22,570 nucleotides of DNA from JANNRW01 sp031401815 (GCA_031401815.1 JANNRW010000249.1:1-22570); one strand, 5' to 3'. Numbered from the stretch's first letter, positions 1-8,562 are shown. Numbers and translations are program-made. Notes: generated by a model from the letters alone, not told the origin.

Positions 1-1268
1 GGGATACAGGGTATGATGATATAGAAATTATATTGCCTATATCCGGAAATTATGCCTTAACCAGCGTGCAAACCTTTGGCACGGATTCGGCGGCGACTCT
101 AATTCCATATCAACAAGAAACTACGAATCGGCAAAAAGACCATACATTTAACTATTATAATCCTTTGCTACAAGCTATTCCTGTACCGAGCATTACTGAG
201 GGTTGGGACTTTAAGGCTAATCCTGCGCAATGGGGTTCGACTTATGCTGCAACTACAAGAGCATCTAGTTACATGTGGGATCAAACAATTGTCTGGCAAA
301 GTAGTAATAGTTTAGTTTCAGCGCAAAGAGATGCGGCTGGCAGATTACAAACAACCACCGCAACTTCTGGGCAGTTTGCATTGGTGCAATACCTCAGTAT
401 GCAGCAAATGCATATTTTGCTTGCGAATGGCTGGTCTACGTTGATTAACGCTTACACCGATAACGTAAGCGGCATATCTGGGACTGTCTCATTCTATTAC
501 ACAACAAGCGCTAGTTTGCCAGATTTAACTCCTGGGGTTAACCTATCTTTAATTGCAACCATGGACGCTAATGGCAAGCCCACTACATTTAATGGCACAT
601 GGGTAGAGCTAACAAATCCATTACTTGGAGTTAATCGATTTACCATTCCTTATAACGCGGATGAAACAACCAGCGCTATCGCTCTAAATGGTTGGGAGCA
701 GCCGTTATTTGGTGTGTCATCAACAGCGACATTTGTGGCTATTGTGATTGGATTTGGCTCTGCCCCCGCTACCGACGTTTACTTTGATTCAATTGCTGTA
801 ACGCCCGGAAGATTAGCCATTCCTTTTGCGCCCGTCAGTTACGGCGACACATTAAGACAAATGCAATATTATTATGAAAAAAGTTATAACTATGGCGTTA
901 ATCCCGGTACGGTAACTTTTATTTCTGTAAATTCCGCCAACTACGCAGCTAACATAATTCAAATCGCTGGTCCCAGCACAACCTATAGCATGAGTTCATT
1001 TGGTTTTGCTTTCAATCGCCAGAAAAGAATAAATCCAGACTTGACCTTGTACTCTCCTGCTACTGGTGTTGCTGATAATGTTTACGTGTATGCGCCCGCA
1101 ACTGGTTCAGGGGCAGATATTTCTACCGCATCTCATTCACCCGTTAATGGGGAAAATTATTTGAATCTGACTGGGGTCGGGGCCACTACTGTTAGTGGCC
1201 ATTTCTTGGAGACAGACCCTGTCGGTGTTTTTCATTATGTTTTAGACGCGCGTCTAGGTTTATTTTAA
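1..1268 (+). CDS. Partial virion/tail protein (C-terminal part)
   Basis: The reading frame is open back to position 3, so the true start lies before the window; the TTG at 33 is only the first possible start codon visible. The visible 420 or so residues are rich in Ser, Thr, Gly and aromatic residues, as in beta-rich phage structural proteins. Near the middle a stretch reading VYFDSIAVTPG, then RLAIPFAPVSYGDTLRQMQYYYEKS, resembles the C-terminal half of many phage tail-fibre and virion proteins, where a carbohydrate-binding-like beta sandwich is followed by a conserved Tyr-rich segment. It is followed 16 nt later by another virion gene on the same strand. A role in the virion or host adsorption is inferred from this resemblance and from position upstream of the fibre and lysis genes. 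No enzymatic motif is seen. Confidence 0.8.
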   Translation, partial: DTGYDDIEIILPISGNYALTSVQTFGTDSAATLIPYQQETTNRQKDHTFNYYNPLLQAIPVPSITEGWDFKANPAQWGSTYAATTRASSYMWDQTIVWQSSNSLVSAQRDAAGRLQTTTATSGQFALVQYLSMQQMHILLANGWSTLINAYTDNVSGISGTVSFYYTTSASLPDLTPGVNLSLIATMDANGKPTTFNGTWVELTNPLLGVNRFTIPYNADETTSAIALNGWEQPLFGVSSTATFVAIVIGFGSAPATDVYFDSIAVTPGRLAIPFAPVSYGDTLRQMQYYYEKSYNYGVNPGTVTFISVNSANYAANIIQIAGPSTTYSMSSFGFAFNRQKRINPDLTLYSPATGVADNVYVYAPATGSGADISTASHSPVNGENYLNLTGVGATTVSGHFLETDPVGVFHYVLDARLGLF

Positions 1269-1284
1269 TTAACAGGAGAATTTT

Positions 1285-1680
1285 ATGACTGCAAGTTTAC
1301 CCGCTACTTACAACAAAAACACCAATTCCCAGACTAATGATTGGGGATTACTAATTTGCGATCTAAATCGTACCACCACCCTTGCTGCTGATGTCGCGCA
1401 AAGTGTCACCGTACCCACCACCGGCGGGTGCTTAGGTGCATCCACATCCAGAACCAATAAATTTTATTATGCTGTTTTTGGTGTAGCACCAGCGGGTGCC
1501 GCTGTGTTTGTATCTAATACGGGAACGGCTGTAATCCCTACTGGCTCCTTTGCCTCTACTGGGTCAGAGATGATTAAACCGGAAATGGGCAGACGCGTTC
1601 AAGGCGGTTCAACGCTATCGTTTATCACACATGATGCGGCAGGTGCCGTTATTAGTGTGGCCTTTTTCCCTACGGAGTAA
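1285..1680 (+). CDS. Small virion-associated protein, hypothetical
   Basis: This encodes 131 residues with an ATG start and a good SD (AGGAG about 7 nt upstream). The protein has no signal peptide or membrane segment and is rich in Thr, Ala, Gly and Val with alternating hydrophobic residues, suggesting a compact beta fold. It lies in the structural operon between a virion protein and the long tail fibre, so a virion or tail-tip role is likely from context alone. I do not recognise the family. The stop is followed by the start of the fibre gene after 11 nt. Confidence 0.75.
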   Translation: MTASLPATYNKNTNSQTNDWGLLICDLNRTTTLAADVAQSVTVPTTGGCLGASTSRTNKFYYAVFGVAPAGAAVFVSNTGTAVIPTGSFASTGSEMIKPEMGRRVQGGSTLSFITHDAAGAVISVAFFPTE

Positions 1681-1691
1681 TATGCCATATC

Positions 1692-4334
1692 ATGGTTAAG
1701 AAGATAGGTAGAAACACAAGCTCATCGCCAAAAAAAGGCAAAAGGATAGGCAGGGATGGCAGTGAGCTAAAATCAGCAAAAAAAATAAGTCGTAGCGCTG
1801 AATCTACGCCTACACCGTTGCGCACGGTGTTTTCAACCGCTACCACTTCTTTTTTTCCGGGCGGTGTACCCTTCAGTGAGTTTGATGCTAGAGGCAATGT
1901 TCGTGTAGACGATATTATTGTGGGCCTACGCAATAATGAGAACTCGCAATTCTTCCTAGGCGCAGGGCTATTAGATGCAAATGATAACTTCATTATTGGC
2001 TATAGTTCGGTAGGCGCTAATGCGGTTAACTATATAAATTTTGATAATGCAGTTTCAGGTGATGCGCCAGTAATAGTGCCTCTAGGGCAAGATGGCAATA
2101 TACCGCTTACTATAAGGTCTAAAAATGATGCTCCTGTTAATATTTATACTAATGACAATTATTTTAATCTAAATGATACTAATCCTATTTATGGGGTAAC
2201 CATAGATGGTACTTTAACGGGTGCGACAGACTTATATGTTCCTTCGGCCTTAGCAGTTAAGACATATGTTGATAACACATTTGCGCTCGTAGATCCAACT
2301 TATGTAACGAACACAGATGAACGATACAGACTGCCTAATTCGCAACCATTGTCTATCTTATCCACAGGATTTACCACTGTTACGACTGCCACGGGCATTA
2401 TGGGAACGCGCATTCATACAGGTACAACTAATCAAATTACGGTAACAAATGGCAGTGGGGCAGCAGGTAATCCAACTTACTCACTCCCTAGTACTCTTAT
2501 AGCCCCAGGCTCATTAAGAACAACCAGCACATTACAAGTAGGCTCTTCCGGTGCCATAGTGACTAGCATCTCAACCGATGGCACACTGGCCTCTAATCTT
2601 GACACATTGTTATCAAGTCAAAAAGCCATAAAAACTTATGTTGATACATCAGATACAGCTATTAAAGCCGCAACTTATGTCACCAATACGAATCAGACTG
2701 CATTGCTGCCAAATTCTCAATCATTATCTGCATTGGCTACTGGGATAGTAGGCGTAACAACAGCAACGGGATTATTGACTAGCTATACATTAATGGGGAC
2801 TGCCAACCAAGTAACGGTTACCAATGGAACTGGCGGTGCTAACCCTACATTTAGCCTGCCCTCAACTTTAATAGCACCAGGCACTTTTCAGGCTACGACC
2901 AGTATTAATATAGGTGGTTCGGGCGCTACAATTACCAGTATTTCGACTGATGGTACCTTAGCAGCTAATAGTGATGCTTTAACAGTGACGCAGAAAGCAG
3001 TCAAGACTTATGCAGACACCGCAGATACAGCGATTAAGTCTTACTCTTATATTACAAAAACAGATAATACGGCTAATCTTCCTAACTCTGTTCCGTTATC
3101 TGGAATAGCAACAGGATTTCTAGCCAATACAACCGCTACTGGCGTGTTGACAGCACGCACTATGACAGGTACGGCTAATCAAGTCACCGTCACCAATGGG
3201 GATGGTAGCGGCGTTCCTACGTTTAGTTTACCTATCACGCTGATAACCCCAGGAACGCTTCAAGTCGGCAGCACTTTGAATGTAGGCGGGGCTGGGGCAA
3301 CGGTAACGAGCATCTCTATAGACGGGACAATGGCGGCTAATAGCGATACTTTAGTATCTACTCAGAAAGCCGTTAAAACTTATGCAGATGCAGTGGGCGG
3401 CGCATCAGTGACATTGACCAATGCTGGGATAGCTGGTGGCACCACGTCCTTGGTCAATGATGGAACTGGGCCAGCATTAGCCGTTAAAGGTTTGGTGGGT
3501 TCGACCAATATATTGGTTACCACAAATACTACCGATACAACTATTTCGTTAACAGGAACGATTGCGGTTACCAATGCATTGACTATGAATAACGGTGGCG
3601 CTGGTGCTGCGAGTGGTACTACCTTTGATGGGTCAGTAGCAAGAACAATTTCCTATAATACTGTAGGCGCTTCGCCATTGGCGGGAAGCAGTTCTTTAAC
3701 GACTACCGGAACCGTAACGAGTGGTACATGGAGCGCGACCGCGATAGGAGAGATTTACGGCGGCACAGGCCAGACGACTTATGCCGTTGGTGATCTACTT
3801 TATGCCTCAACCTCTAGCGCATTAAGCAAACTAAACGTAGGAACGAATGGTTATGTTTTAACCCTTGCTGCAGGTCTTCCTACGTGGGCAGCAGCTACAG
3901 GTGGTGGCTCTGGTGCTAAAGGCTATATATGGATGAATACAGGCAATTGGACAGGGCAAACCTTCTCATTTACTAGTTCCTATCAAGAATTAACATCCAT
4001 AGGTACCAATTTCACCCTGGCTTCTGGCGCAACGGATTTTGCAATGACTACAGATGGCCGTTTGAAATACACAGGCGCTACTACGATTAACGTAGTGTTA
4101 AATGCATATTATTCAGTAGCAAATGGCTCAGGCACCTACGCTATGGAACTTTATAAAAATGGTAGCGCCCTTACGGGCTCTGAAATTTATGTCCCCAATA
4201 ATGGCCACCCAACTATTTCAGGTTTTACCGTGAACTCTGTGGCGACAAATGATTATTTTTCTATTTGGGTAAAGCGTAGCGCTAGTCAGTCGAATGCTAT
4301 TTATTCTGCATTCTTAAGTGCAGAAGCAGTTTAA
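1692..4334 (+). CDS. Long tail fibre with three tandem repeats and C1q/TNF-like tip
   Basis: This 880-residue fibre starts with a short basic segment (residues 1-35). Residues about 204-328, 329-452 and 453-570 are three homologous units of 124-125 residues. Each has the order PNSxxLSxLATG, TTATG, ANQVTVTNG, PTxSLPSTLIxPG, SISTDGT, QKAVKTYVD. A partial copy of the end of the unit precedes them (near residues 172-203). Residues about 690-740 carry the GGTGQTTYAVGDLLYAS motif common in phage fibres. The last 135 residues look like a C1q/TNF-type jelly roll, a usual receptor-binding tip. The start is imperfect: GGAG at 1674-1677 is 14 nt from ATG 1692 but 4 nt from an ATG at 1682 that opens a 5-codon frame overlapping the start, so translation may be coupled. 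Function as a receptor-binding fibre is inferred from the family. Confidence 0.85.
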   Translation: MVKKIGRNTSSSPKKGKRIGRDGSELKSAKKISRSAESTPTPLRTVFSTATTSFFPGGVPFSEFDARGNVRVDDIIVGLRNNENSQFFLGAGLLDANDNFIIGYSSVGANAVNYINFDNAVSGDAPVIVPLGQDGNIPLTIRSKNDAPVNIYTNDNYFNLNDTNPIYGVTIDGTLTGATDLYVPSALAVKTYVDNTFALVDPTYVTNTDERYRLPNSQPLSILSTGFTTVTTATGIMGTRIHTGTTNQITVTNGSGAAGNPTYSLPSTLIAPGSLRTTSTLQVGSSGAIVTSISTDGTLASNLDTLLSSQKAIKTYVDTSDTAIKAATYVTNTNQTALLPNSQSLSALATGIVGVTTATGLLTSYTLMGTANQVTVTNGTGGANPTFSLPSTLIAPGTFQATTSINIGGSGATITSISTDGTLAANSDALTVTQKAVKTYADTADTAIKSYSYITKTDNTANLPNSVPLSGIATGFLANTTATGVLTARTMTGTANQVTVTNGDGSGVPTFSLPITLITPGTLQVGSTLNVGGAGATVTSISIDGTMAANSDTLVSTQKAVKTYADAVGGASVTLTNAGIAGGTTSLVNDGTGPALAVKGLVGSTNILVTTNTTDTTISLTGTIAVTNALTMNNGGAGAASGTTFDGSVARTISYNTVGASPLAGSSSLTTTGTVTSGTWSATAIGEIYGGTGQTTYAVGDLLYASTSSALSKLNVGTNGYVLTLAAGLPTWAAATGGGSGAKGYIWMNTGNWTGQTFSFTSSYQELTSIGTNFTLASGATDFAMTTDGRLKYTGATTINVVLNAYYSVANGSGTYAMELYKNGSALTGSEIYVPNNGHPTISGFTVNSVATNDYFSIWVKRSASQSNAIYSAFLSAEAV

Positions 4335-4350
4335 TTTAAGGGGTTTTATT

Positions 4351-4785
4351 ATGGGTTTATTTTTATCTTCTGCTGCTATGACTGCCAGCAATGGCAATAG
4401 CGGTCTGCCAATGATATTAGGCGAGTCTTATGAGAATTTAGGAGATAGCGTTACTTATTCATTGGCTACATCATCGGGTAGTTTTAGTATGCCAGTTAAC
4501 GGGAGGATACAGTATAACGGCAATATGATAGGTGTGCCCTGTATAGTTTCCGCTAAATTCTCCTTAAGGCGAGATGAAGGTGTCTTGTTAGGTGCGGCGC
4601 TATACAAAAATGCATTGCAGATAGCAGAGACTATTATTTTAGATCCAATTGCACCAACCATTCTAAATTACCCTATCACAATGGAAAAAGATGATTACAT
4701 AGAGCTATGGGGTAATGTTTTGTATGGTGAATCATTAATACTTGTTCAATGTCAACTTTCTGTTTTTAGTTTTTCTTTAATTTAA
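4351..4785 (+). CDS. Stand-alone fibre-tip-like (C1q/TNF-like) protein
   Basis: This encodes 144 residues. ATG 4351 is chosen over an earlier GTG (4318) because it has a strong SD (AAGGGG) and does not overlap the fibre gene. Its sequence parallels the C-terminal tip of the preceding fibre. Residues near 45-55 (MPVNGRIQYNG) match the fibre's MTTDGRLKYTG; LGAALYKNA matches YAMELYKNG; ITMEKDDYIELWGNV matches VNSVATNDYFSIWVKR. A shared jelly-roll fold is therefore likely, with this gene a detached paralogue. It may cap the fibre, assist its folding, or decorate the virion; none of these is shown by sequence. Plus-strand structural operon, 16 nt before the next gene. Confidence 0.7.
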   Translation: MGLFLSSAAMTASNGNSGLPMILGESYENLGDSVTYSLATSSGSFSMPVNGRIQYNGNMIGVPCIVSAKFSLRRDEGVLLGAALYKNALQIAETIILDPIAPTILNYPITMEKDDYIELWGNVLYGESLILVQCQLSVFSFSLI

Positions 4786-4801
4786 CTTTGGAGTTTTTAT
4801 C

Positions 4802-5896
4802 ATGGCAATTTTAGACGCGCAACAATTAGTGATGGGGCTAGACGGTAACCCACCTACTTTTATTTTTATCAATACCAATGACACGGTAGCGGAAGTGGTT
4901 ACCGCAGGATATTTAGGTGATGGCGCCTACCTTTCTTTTGACTTGTCAACTACGCAAATGGCGTTAGTATACACCACAGATGATGGCCCAGGATTGTATA
5001 AAGTCACAAAATCCGAGAGCGTCTTCAGTCTAGACCCAGCCGTTAACGGCAATAGCGTGACTATCTATGAACCGCCTGTGACCGATAAGCATTTTGCTGC
5101 ATTCTATGGAACTGACGGCAAAATTCAAGACTTAGAATACTCCGCTTCTGACGTATCAAAAACAAAGGTGGTAATGGCAGGCGCTGCTACAGTGATTAAT
5201 CACATAGCAAGTTTTGATGATACAGATGGTACCGTATCATGCGCACCTACTATAGCTGCGCCACGTACCATTACAAACTTTGGTGATATTGAGGCAGGAG
5301 CCTCAGGACTTGTTGGTAAATTTATATCATATCCACCGGTCGCTAACTCTGGACGCATGGTATTTCAAGCCACGAATAGTGGAGCTGCTACTTTGATCAC
5401 AGTTACCAATAATTTACATAATCAAAGCACAACGCATAGCATACCAGATGGCGGCGTTGTAGCCGATACATTCTTAATGACGGCTTTAGCAACCCCTGAT
5501 TTAGCATCTGACTTAATCTATGTGGATGTTACGGTAGGCCAAGCCGCATTAGCAGCCGCGGGCTCAGTGACATTACGCGCAAGTTCAGGGTCTATCCAAT
5601 ACAAAATTAGAAATATCTTTGTAAACAGTAATGGTACAAACTTCTCTGGCGGTGGCGGCGATAGACTGCTTTCTATTACTGATAATACAACGGTATATAG
5701 TCTAGTGCCCGCGGCCAGTTTGCAAACTTTGGCAAATACTGCCTGGGGCTCTGTAGGTGTTCCATTCCCTGCATCAGCGGCTATTAACACCAACACGGCG
5801 GCAGGGGCGGCTATTGTTGCTAAGTATTCAGGTGGTACGGCTGACTATACTGCTGGCTCGGTTGTCATTAGCTTGATATTAGAACGTGTAGCTTAA
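4802..5896 (+). CDS. Phage virion structural protein, 364 aa
   Basis: ATG start with SD GGAG about 9 nt upstream. The protein lacks membrane segments and enzymatic motifs. Two segments look like a recurrent phage structural-protein type: a central part (about residues 155-215) with GDIEAGASGLVGKF, then VFQATNSGAATLITVTN and SIPDGG; and a C-terminal part (about residues 250-364) with IQYKIRNIFVN, SGGGGDRLLSITDNTTVYS, and PFPASAAINT ending in SLILERV. I recall such segments from uncharacterised tail-region proteins, so virion location is likely but the exact role is unknown. It is the last structural gene before the lysis genes. Confidence 0.75.
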   Translation: MAILDAQQLVMGLDGNPPTFIFINTNDTVAEVVTAGYLGDGAYLSFDLSTTQMALVYTTDDGPGLYKVTKSESVFSLDPAVNGNSVTIYEPPVTDKHFAAFYGTDGKIQDLEYSASDVSKTKVVMAGAATVINHIASFDDTDGTVSCAPTIAAPRTITNFGDIEAGASGLVGKFISYPPVANSGRMVFQATNSGAATLITVTNNLHNQSTTHSIPDGGVVADTFLMTALATPDLASDLIYVDVTVGQAALAAAGSVTLRASSGSIQYKIRNIFVNSNGTNFSGGGGDRLLSITDNTTVYSLVPAASLQTLANTAWGSVGVPFPASAAINTNTAAGAAIVAKYSGGTADYTAGSVVISLILERVA

Positions 5897-5924
5897 CTTT
5901 AACCATTTTCAGAAGGGGTTTTAT

Positions 5925-6221
5925 ATGGACGATTTACAATTATCACAATTGGCCTCTTCTGGGAATTTTCAGAATGTCATATTATTAATAGGCGCATGGT
6001 TTCTAAAAAGCGCGCTTAAGATAGCCGCAAAATATTATAATGCTTATAAAGAAGACACAATAAGAAGCTCATTAGAAAGGCAACAGAGTATAGCCTTACA
6101 GGAAAAAACAGTAGAGATATTGCAGCGCATTGAAATTAAGATGGATGCATTTAGTGATAAAATAGATTATAATTCCAGGCCACTGACTTCTGATCAGAAA
6201 ATCTACCCCATCGCTAAATAG
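5925..6221 (+). CDS. Holin candidate (one membrane segment plus coiled coil)
   Basis: This encodes 98 residues, ATG start, SD AGAAGGGG. There is one hydrophobic segment at about residues 14-33 (VILLIGAWFLKSALKIAA core), followed by a charged helical stretch (residues 40-80) with heptad-like spacing and ending in a polar tail. It lies directly upstream of the endolysin gene, whose SD overlaps this stop codon. Small membrane proteins in that position are commonly holins or holin partners that permeabilise the inner membrane at lysis. I do not recognise a named holin family, so the function rests on size, topology and neighbourhood. Confidence 0.6.
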   Translation: MDDLQLSQLASSGNFQNVILLIGAWFLKSALKIAAKYYNAYKEDTIRSSLERQQSIALQEKTVEILQRIEIKMDAFSDKIDYNSRPLTSDQKIYPIAK

Positions 6222-6230
6222 GAGGCTTAA

Positions 6231-6836
6231 TTGCTATTCGAATGCTATGATATTCCAGATCGCGTTATGCTTGAGCTTAACAAAATAAGCGCTGAAAATG
6301 GCATCACTTCCCGCTTACGTGCAGCGCATTTATTGAGCCAGTGCGCCCATGAGTCCGCAAACTTTAAAGCAACCGAAGAAAATCTTAACTATTCTAAAGA
6401 GCGTTTATTAGAGACATTCCCCTATTATTTTCAAGATTTAGATTCAGCCGCTAAATATGAACACAACCCAGAGAAACTAGGCAATTATGTCTATGCAAAT
6501 CGTATGGGAAATGGGCCTGTTGAGACCGGGGATGGTTACCGATATAGAGGGCGCGGCTACCTACAATTAACAGGCATTACCAATTACCGCAGCTTTAATC
6601 GATTTGTAAATAATAATGTTGCTAATTATCCTGACTTAGTAGCTACAAGCTATCCTTTAACCTCAGCAGCGTGGTTTTTTAATTGCAGTTCGATATGGCC
6701 TCTTTGTGATAAGGGCTCAACGGACGCAAATATAGAAGCGGTGACACGTAGAGTAAATGGCGGAATAAATGGGTTACAAGATAGAATAAAGCTTTTTAAT
6801 ACTATATTTTCTAGTTTAAAGATGGTAGAATCTTAA
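6231..6836 (+). CDS. GH19 chitinase-like endolysin
   Basis: This 201-residue protein matches the glycoside hydrolase family 19 fold used by many phage endolysins that cut the peptidoglycan glycan backbone. The probable catalytic glutamate lies in CAHESANF (near residue 40), with the typical TEENLNYS shortly after. The GNGPVETGDGYRYRGRGYLQLTG segment (about residues 92-114) is the other hallmark. No signal peptide is seen, so export would need a holin, consistent with the upstream membrane gene. The start is TTG at 6231, supported by a perfect AGGAGG 5 nt upstream that overlaps the preceding stop. The rare start may limit expression. It is the last gene of the plus-strand late operon. Confidence 0.9.
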   Translation: MLFECYDIPDRVMLELNKISAENGITSRLRAAHLLSQCAHESANFKATEENLNYSKERLLETFPYYFQDLDSAAKYEHNPEKLGNYVYANRMGNGPVETGDGYRYRGRGYLQLTGITNYRSFNRFVNNNVANYPDLVATSYPLTSAAWFFNCSSIWPLCDKGSTDANIEAVTRRVNGGINGLQDRIKLFNTIFSSLKMVES

Positions 6837-6884
6837 CTTACCTTCGCTAATCTTTCCGTAGTCATATTATACGGGGAGATACTC

Positions 6885-6930
6885 GGCATTTATATGCCAA
6901 CCCTCCGTACTAGTCTACGGAGGGTACTTT
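6885..6930. terminator. Bidirectional terminator between convergent operons
   Basis: A perfect 10-bp stem, 6900-6909 with 6916-6925 (ACCCTCCGTA / TACGGAGGGT, loop of 6), is followed on the plus strand by TACTTTTAA. A second small hairpin, GGCAT (6885-6889) with ATGCC (6894-6898), lies just upstream. It sits between the endolysin stop and the stop of the minus-strand gene, so it can terminate both converging operons. The U-tract is short. Confidence 0.75.
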
Positions 6931-7163
6931 TAAATAGGCTTTCCATCTTCACATTTAATAGTCGGGTCGAAGGGCGGCCAACCAGGGCGTTTACTCTGCA
7001 TCTCATCTTGGTGCTCTAACCATAGATACGTCATTTGGCAATAAATGCTTTTTCCATGCGGTGAGCTGGCATAACTCACATAGCCATAAATACCCAGAAT
7101 TAATCCTAGCATTAGCGCAAATTTGATTATGATAGCCATAATATCGCCTAAAAAATGAACCAT
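6930..7163 (-). CDS. Small membrane-anchored protein, hypothetical
   Basis: This encodes up to 77 residues; an internal ATG at 7139 (MAIIIKF, 69 residues) has a better-placed SD-like AGGCG and may be the real start. An N-terminal hydrophobic segment (IIIKFALMLGLILGIYGYV) would anchor it in the inner membrane, leaving a polar tail with two cysteines and a Trp/Pro-rich segment. There is no lipobox, so I do not call it a spanin. It is the last gene of the minus-strand early operon, 19 nt after the VRR-NUC stop. Confidence 0.6.
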   Translation of the reverse strand: MVHFLGDIMAIIIKFALMLGLILGIYGYVSYASSPHGKSIYCQMTYLWLEHQDEMQSKRPGWPPFDPTIKCEDGKPI

Positions 7164-7182
7164 TATAGCACATATCCAACTA

Positions 7183-7557
7183 CTATATGATTTTTCCGGC
7201 TGTACGATTTTTCTTAAATTCTTGAATTATTTCTTGGAAGTGGGGAAAGCCGCAACATTGGTAGACTGAATAGCCGCATTCGCGTAGATATTGTTGCCAA
7301 TCTTGTTGGGCTAGCTCTGTTTTAGACAAGGTTTTAGGTGGTTTATAACCTCTTTTCTTCATCTCTATCCATAAGAACCACTCAGGAATGATTAAATCAG
7401 GAACGCCACTTTCTTTGCCTTCAGCTTTAAAGAACGCACGTGACGATGCCTTAGCAATAAAAACGCCATTAGGGATAGAGGCAATCCTAACCCCAGGATT
7501 ACCACTTCTAAACCATTTAACTGCTGCTACCTGCTCTATATGCTCAGGATGGGCCAT
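7183..7557 (-). CDS. VRR-NUC domain nuclease
   Basis: This encodes 124 residues, close to the usual length of single-domain phage VRR-NUC proteins (PD-(D/E)xK superfamily). Visible motifs in order are HIEQVAAVKWF (conserved Glu and Gln), IPNGVF, then KAEGKESGVPDLII with the conserved Gly-x-Pro-Asp, then WIEMKKRG with the catalytic Glu-x-Lys. Downstream LSKTELAQQDWQQYLRECGYSV matches the family's conserved Gln-x-x-Trp and Gly-Tyr. The family cleaves branched or structured DNA, so a role in resolving replication or recombination intermediates is likely. The start overlaps the stop of the CsrA-like gene by 14 nt; SD is AAGG. It follows the recombination genes in the same operon. Confidence 0.88.
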   Translation of the reverse strand: MAHPEHIEQVAAVKWFRSGNPGVRIASIPNGVFIAKASSRAFFKAEGKESGVPDLIIPEWFLWIEMKKRGYKPPKTLSKTELAQQDWQQYLRECGYSVYQCCGFPHFQEIIQEFKKNRTAGKII

Positions 7558-7714
7558 TGTCAGCCTTAATCATAGCCTCAGTCAGCGCATCCCCATCTAT
7601 TGCGAAAGTCGCTTCTTGTGCGTGTTCGCTCATAGATACCACGGTTAAGGTAAATTCAAATTCTTTACTCTTAAACCTGACTTTCTTTCCAGGTGTTCTT
7701 GTTAAAACCAGCAT
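7544..7714 (-). CDS. CsrA-like small protein, degenerate
   Basis: This gene of only 56 residues begins MLVLTRTPGKKVRF, which matches the hallmark N-terminus of CsrA (MLILTR followed by xGE). The next part, FEFTLTVVSM then QEATFAIDG, aligns with the beta strands VTVTVLGV and QVRIGVNAP. The conserved C-terminal VHREE, which holds the RNA-contacting Arg of CsrA, is missing and replaced by ALTEAMIKAD. A strong SD (GAGGAA, 8 nt spacing) supports it as a real gene. It overlaps the upstream gene by 13 nt and the nuclease gene by 14 nt. It may be a divergent RNA-binding protein or a CsrA-fold protein of another use. Family membership is an inference from short matches. Confidence 0.6.
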   Translation of the reverse strand: MLVLTRTPGKKVRFKSKEFEFTLTVVSMSEHAQEATFAIDGDALTEAMIKADNGPS

Positions 7715-8010
7715 TCCGTTGATTCCTCATTGGGATTATAGTCATAGTGCATACAGAAGTTTTCTTGTATATCGTCATCTTCTTCATTGCTTAGATTCTC
7801 AGGTGAATATAAAAAGCGGTCAAACTCATCAAGCACCAAATAACGAATCGATGAGATATGATAGCACATACTATCCACTTGCGACTCATATTCATACGAT
7901 AATATTGCTATTTTAACCATTTCACCCCGCAATATATAGTCAAATGAATATATATAATTAGCGAAAGGTTGCTCTTCTAATTGCTGTTGCTGAAAATCTA
8001 AACTCGACAT
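7702..8010 (-). CDS. Acidic hypothetical protein, 102 aa
   Basis: Start ATG 8010 with SD AGGAG 8 nt upstream. The protein is acidic, with a NEEDDD run near residue 75, and Tyr-rich; it has no membrane segment. Residues about 50-70 (ISSIRYLVLDEFDRFLYS) could be a helical or beta core. I recognise no family. It lies between the DUF669 SSB-like gene and the CsrA-like gene in the early minus-strand operon, so an accessory role in early phage metabolism is all the context allows. Confidence 0.7.
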   Translation of the reverse strand: MSSLDFQQQQLEEQPFANYIYSFDYILRGEMVKIAILSYEYESQVDSMCYHISSIRYLVLDEFDRFLYSPENLSNEEDDDIQENFCMHYDYNPNEESTECWF

Positions 8011-8085
8011 ATCTACTACTCCTATGGTTATGTTAGAGCGGCCATTTTTTACAACGCGACCGCGACGTTGATACCAGGGCAGGTA

Positions 8086-8538
8086 TTAAAACGGAACGGC
8101 TGACGCGCCCATATCAGGAATATCATCATCGACAAATGGAGTATTAGCAGCAGGCATACTAAAGTCATCTGCTTTAATTTCAAATACACGTTTCACATTG
8201 GCGTATCCGTCTTTATGTTTAACCGTTACACCCAATTTAACGCCGATGAACTGCTCTAATGTACTAGCATCTACCAAACCAGATACTTTTCGTAACCAGT
8301 TTAGTTTTTCTGTAGCGATTCTATACTTATCACTATTAACCTCTGAAAATAAAAATAAATTATCCGTAATAAATTTTCCATTTTGTTCACCATCCATAAT
8401 TTGATAGTGAATTTTTGCAAATTCTTCACCGCCAGTCTTTGGCAATTCCTGCGTTACCTTGCGAATAATACAGTTGTAATCCCCAATTGGAAGCAAAACC
8501 CCAGGTTCTTCGTACTTAAAATTACTTAACTCAATCAT
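8086..8538 (-). CDS. DUF669 family, phage SSB-like protein
   Basis: This encodes 150 residues, matching the DUF669 family found next to Sak4-type recombinases in many phages and generally regarded as single-strand DNA-binding-like. Visible features are LPIGDYNCIIRKV near residues 16-28, KIHYQIMDGEQNGKFITDNLFL (residues about 43-64), LNWLRKVSGL (about residues 79-88), and LGVTVKHKDGYANVKRVFE (about residues 107-125). The C-terminus is acidic, DDDIPDMGASAVPF, recalling the acidic tip ending in Pro-Phe by which bacterial SSBs bind partner proteins. SD GAGGAA precedes the ATG. The neighbouring Sak4, Gp157 and VRR-NUC genes fit a recombination module. Confidence 0.85.
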   Translation of the reverse strand: MIELSNFKYEEPGVLLPIGDYNCIIRKVTQELPKTGGEEFAKIHYQIMDGEQNGKFITDNLFLFSEVNSDKYRIATEKLNWLRKVSGLVDASTLEQFIGVKLGVTVKHKDGYANVKRVFEIKADDFSMPAANTPFVDDDIPDMGASAVPF

Positions 8539-8562
8539 TGTATATTCCTCATGTTAATAAAA

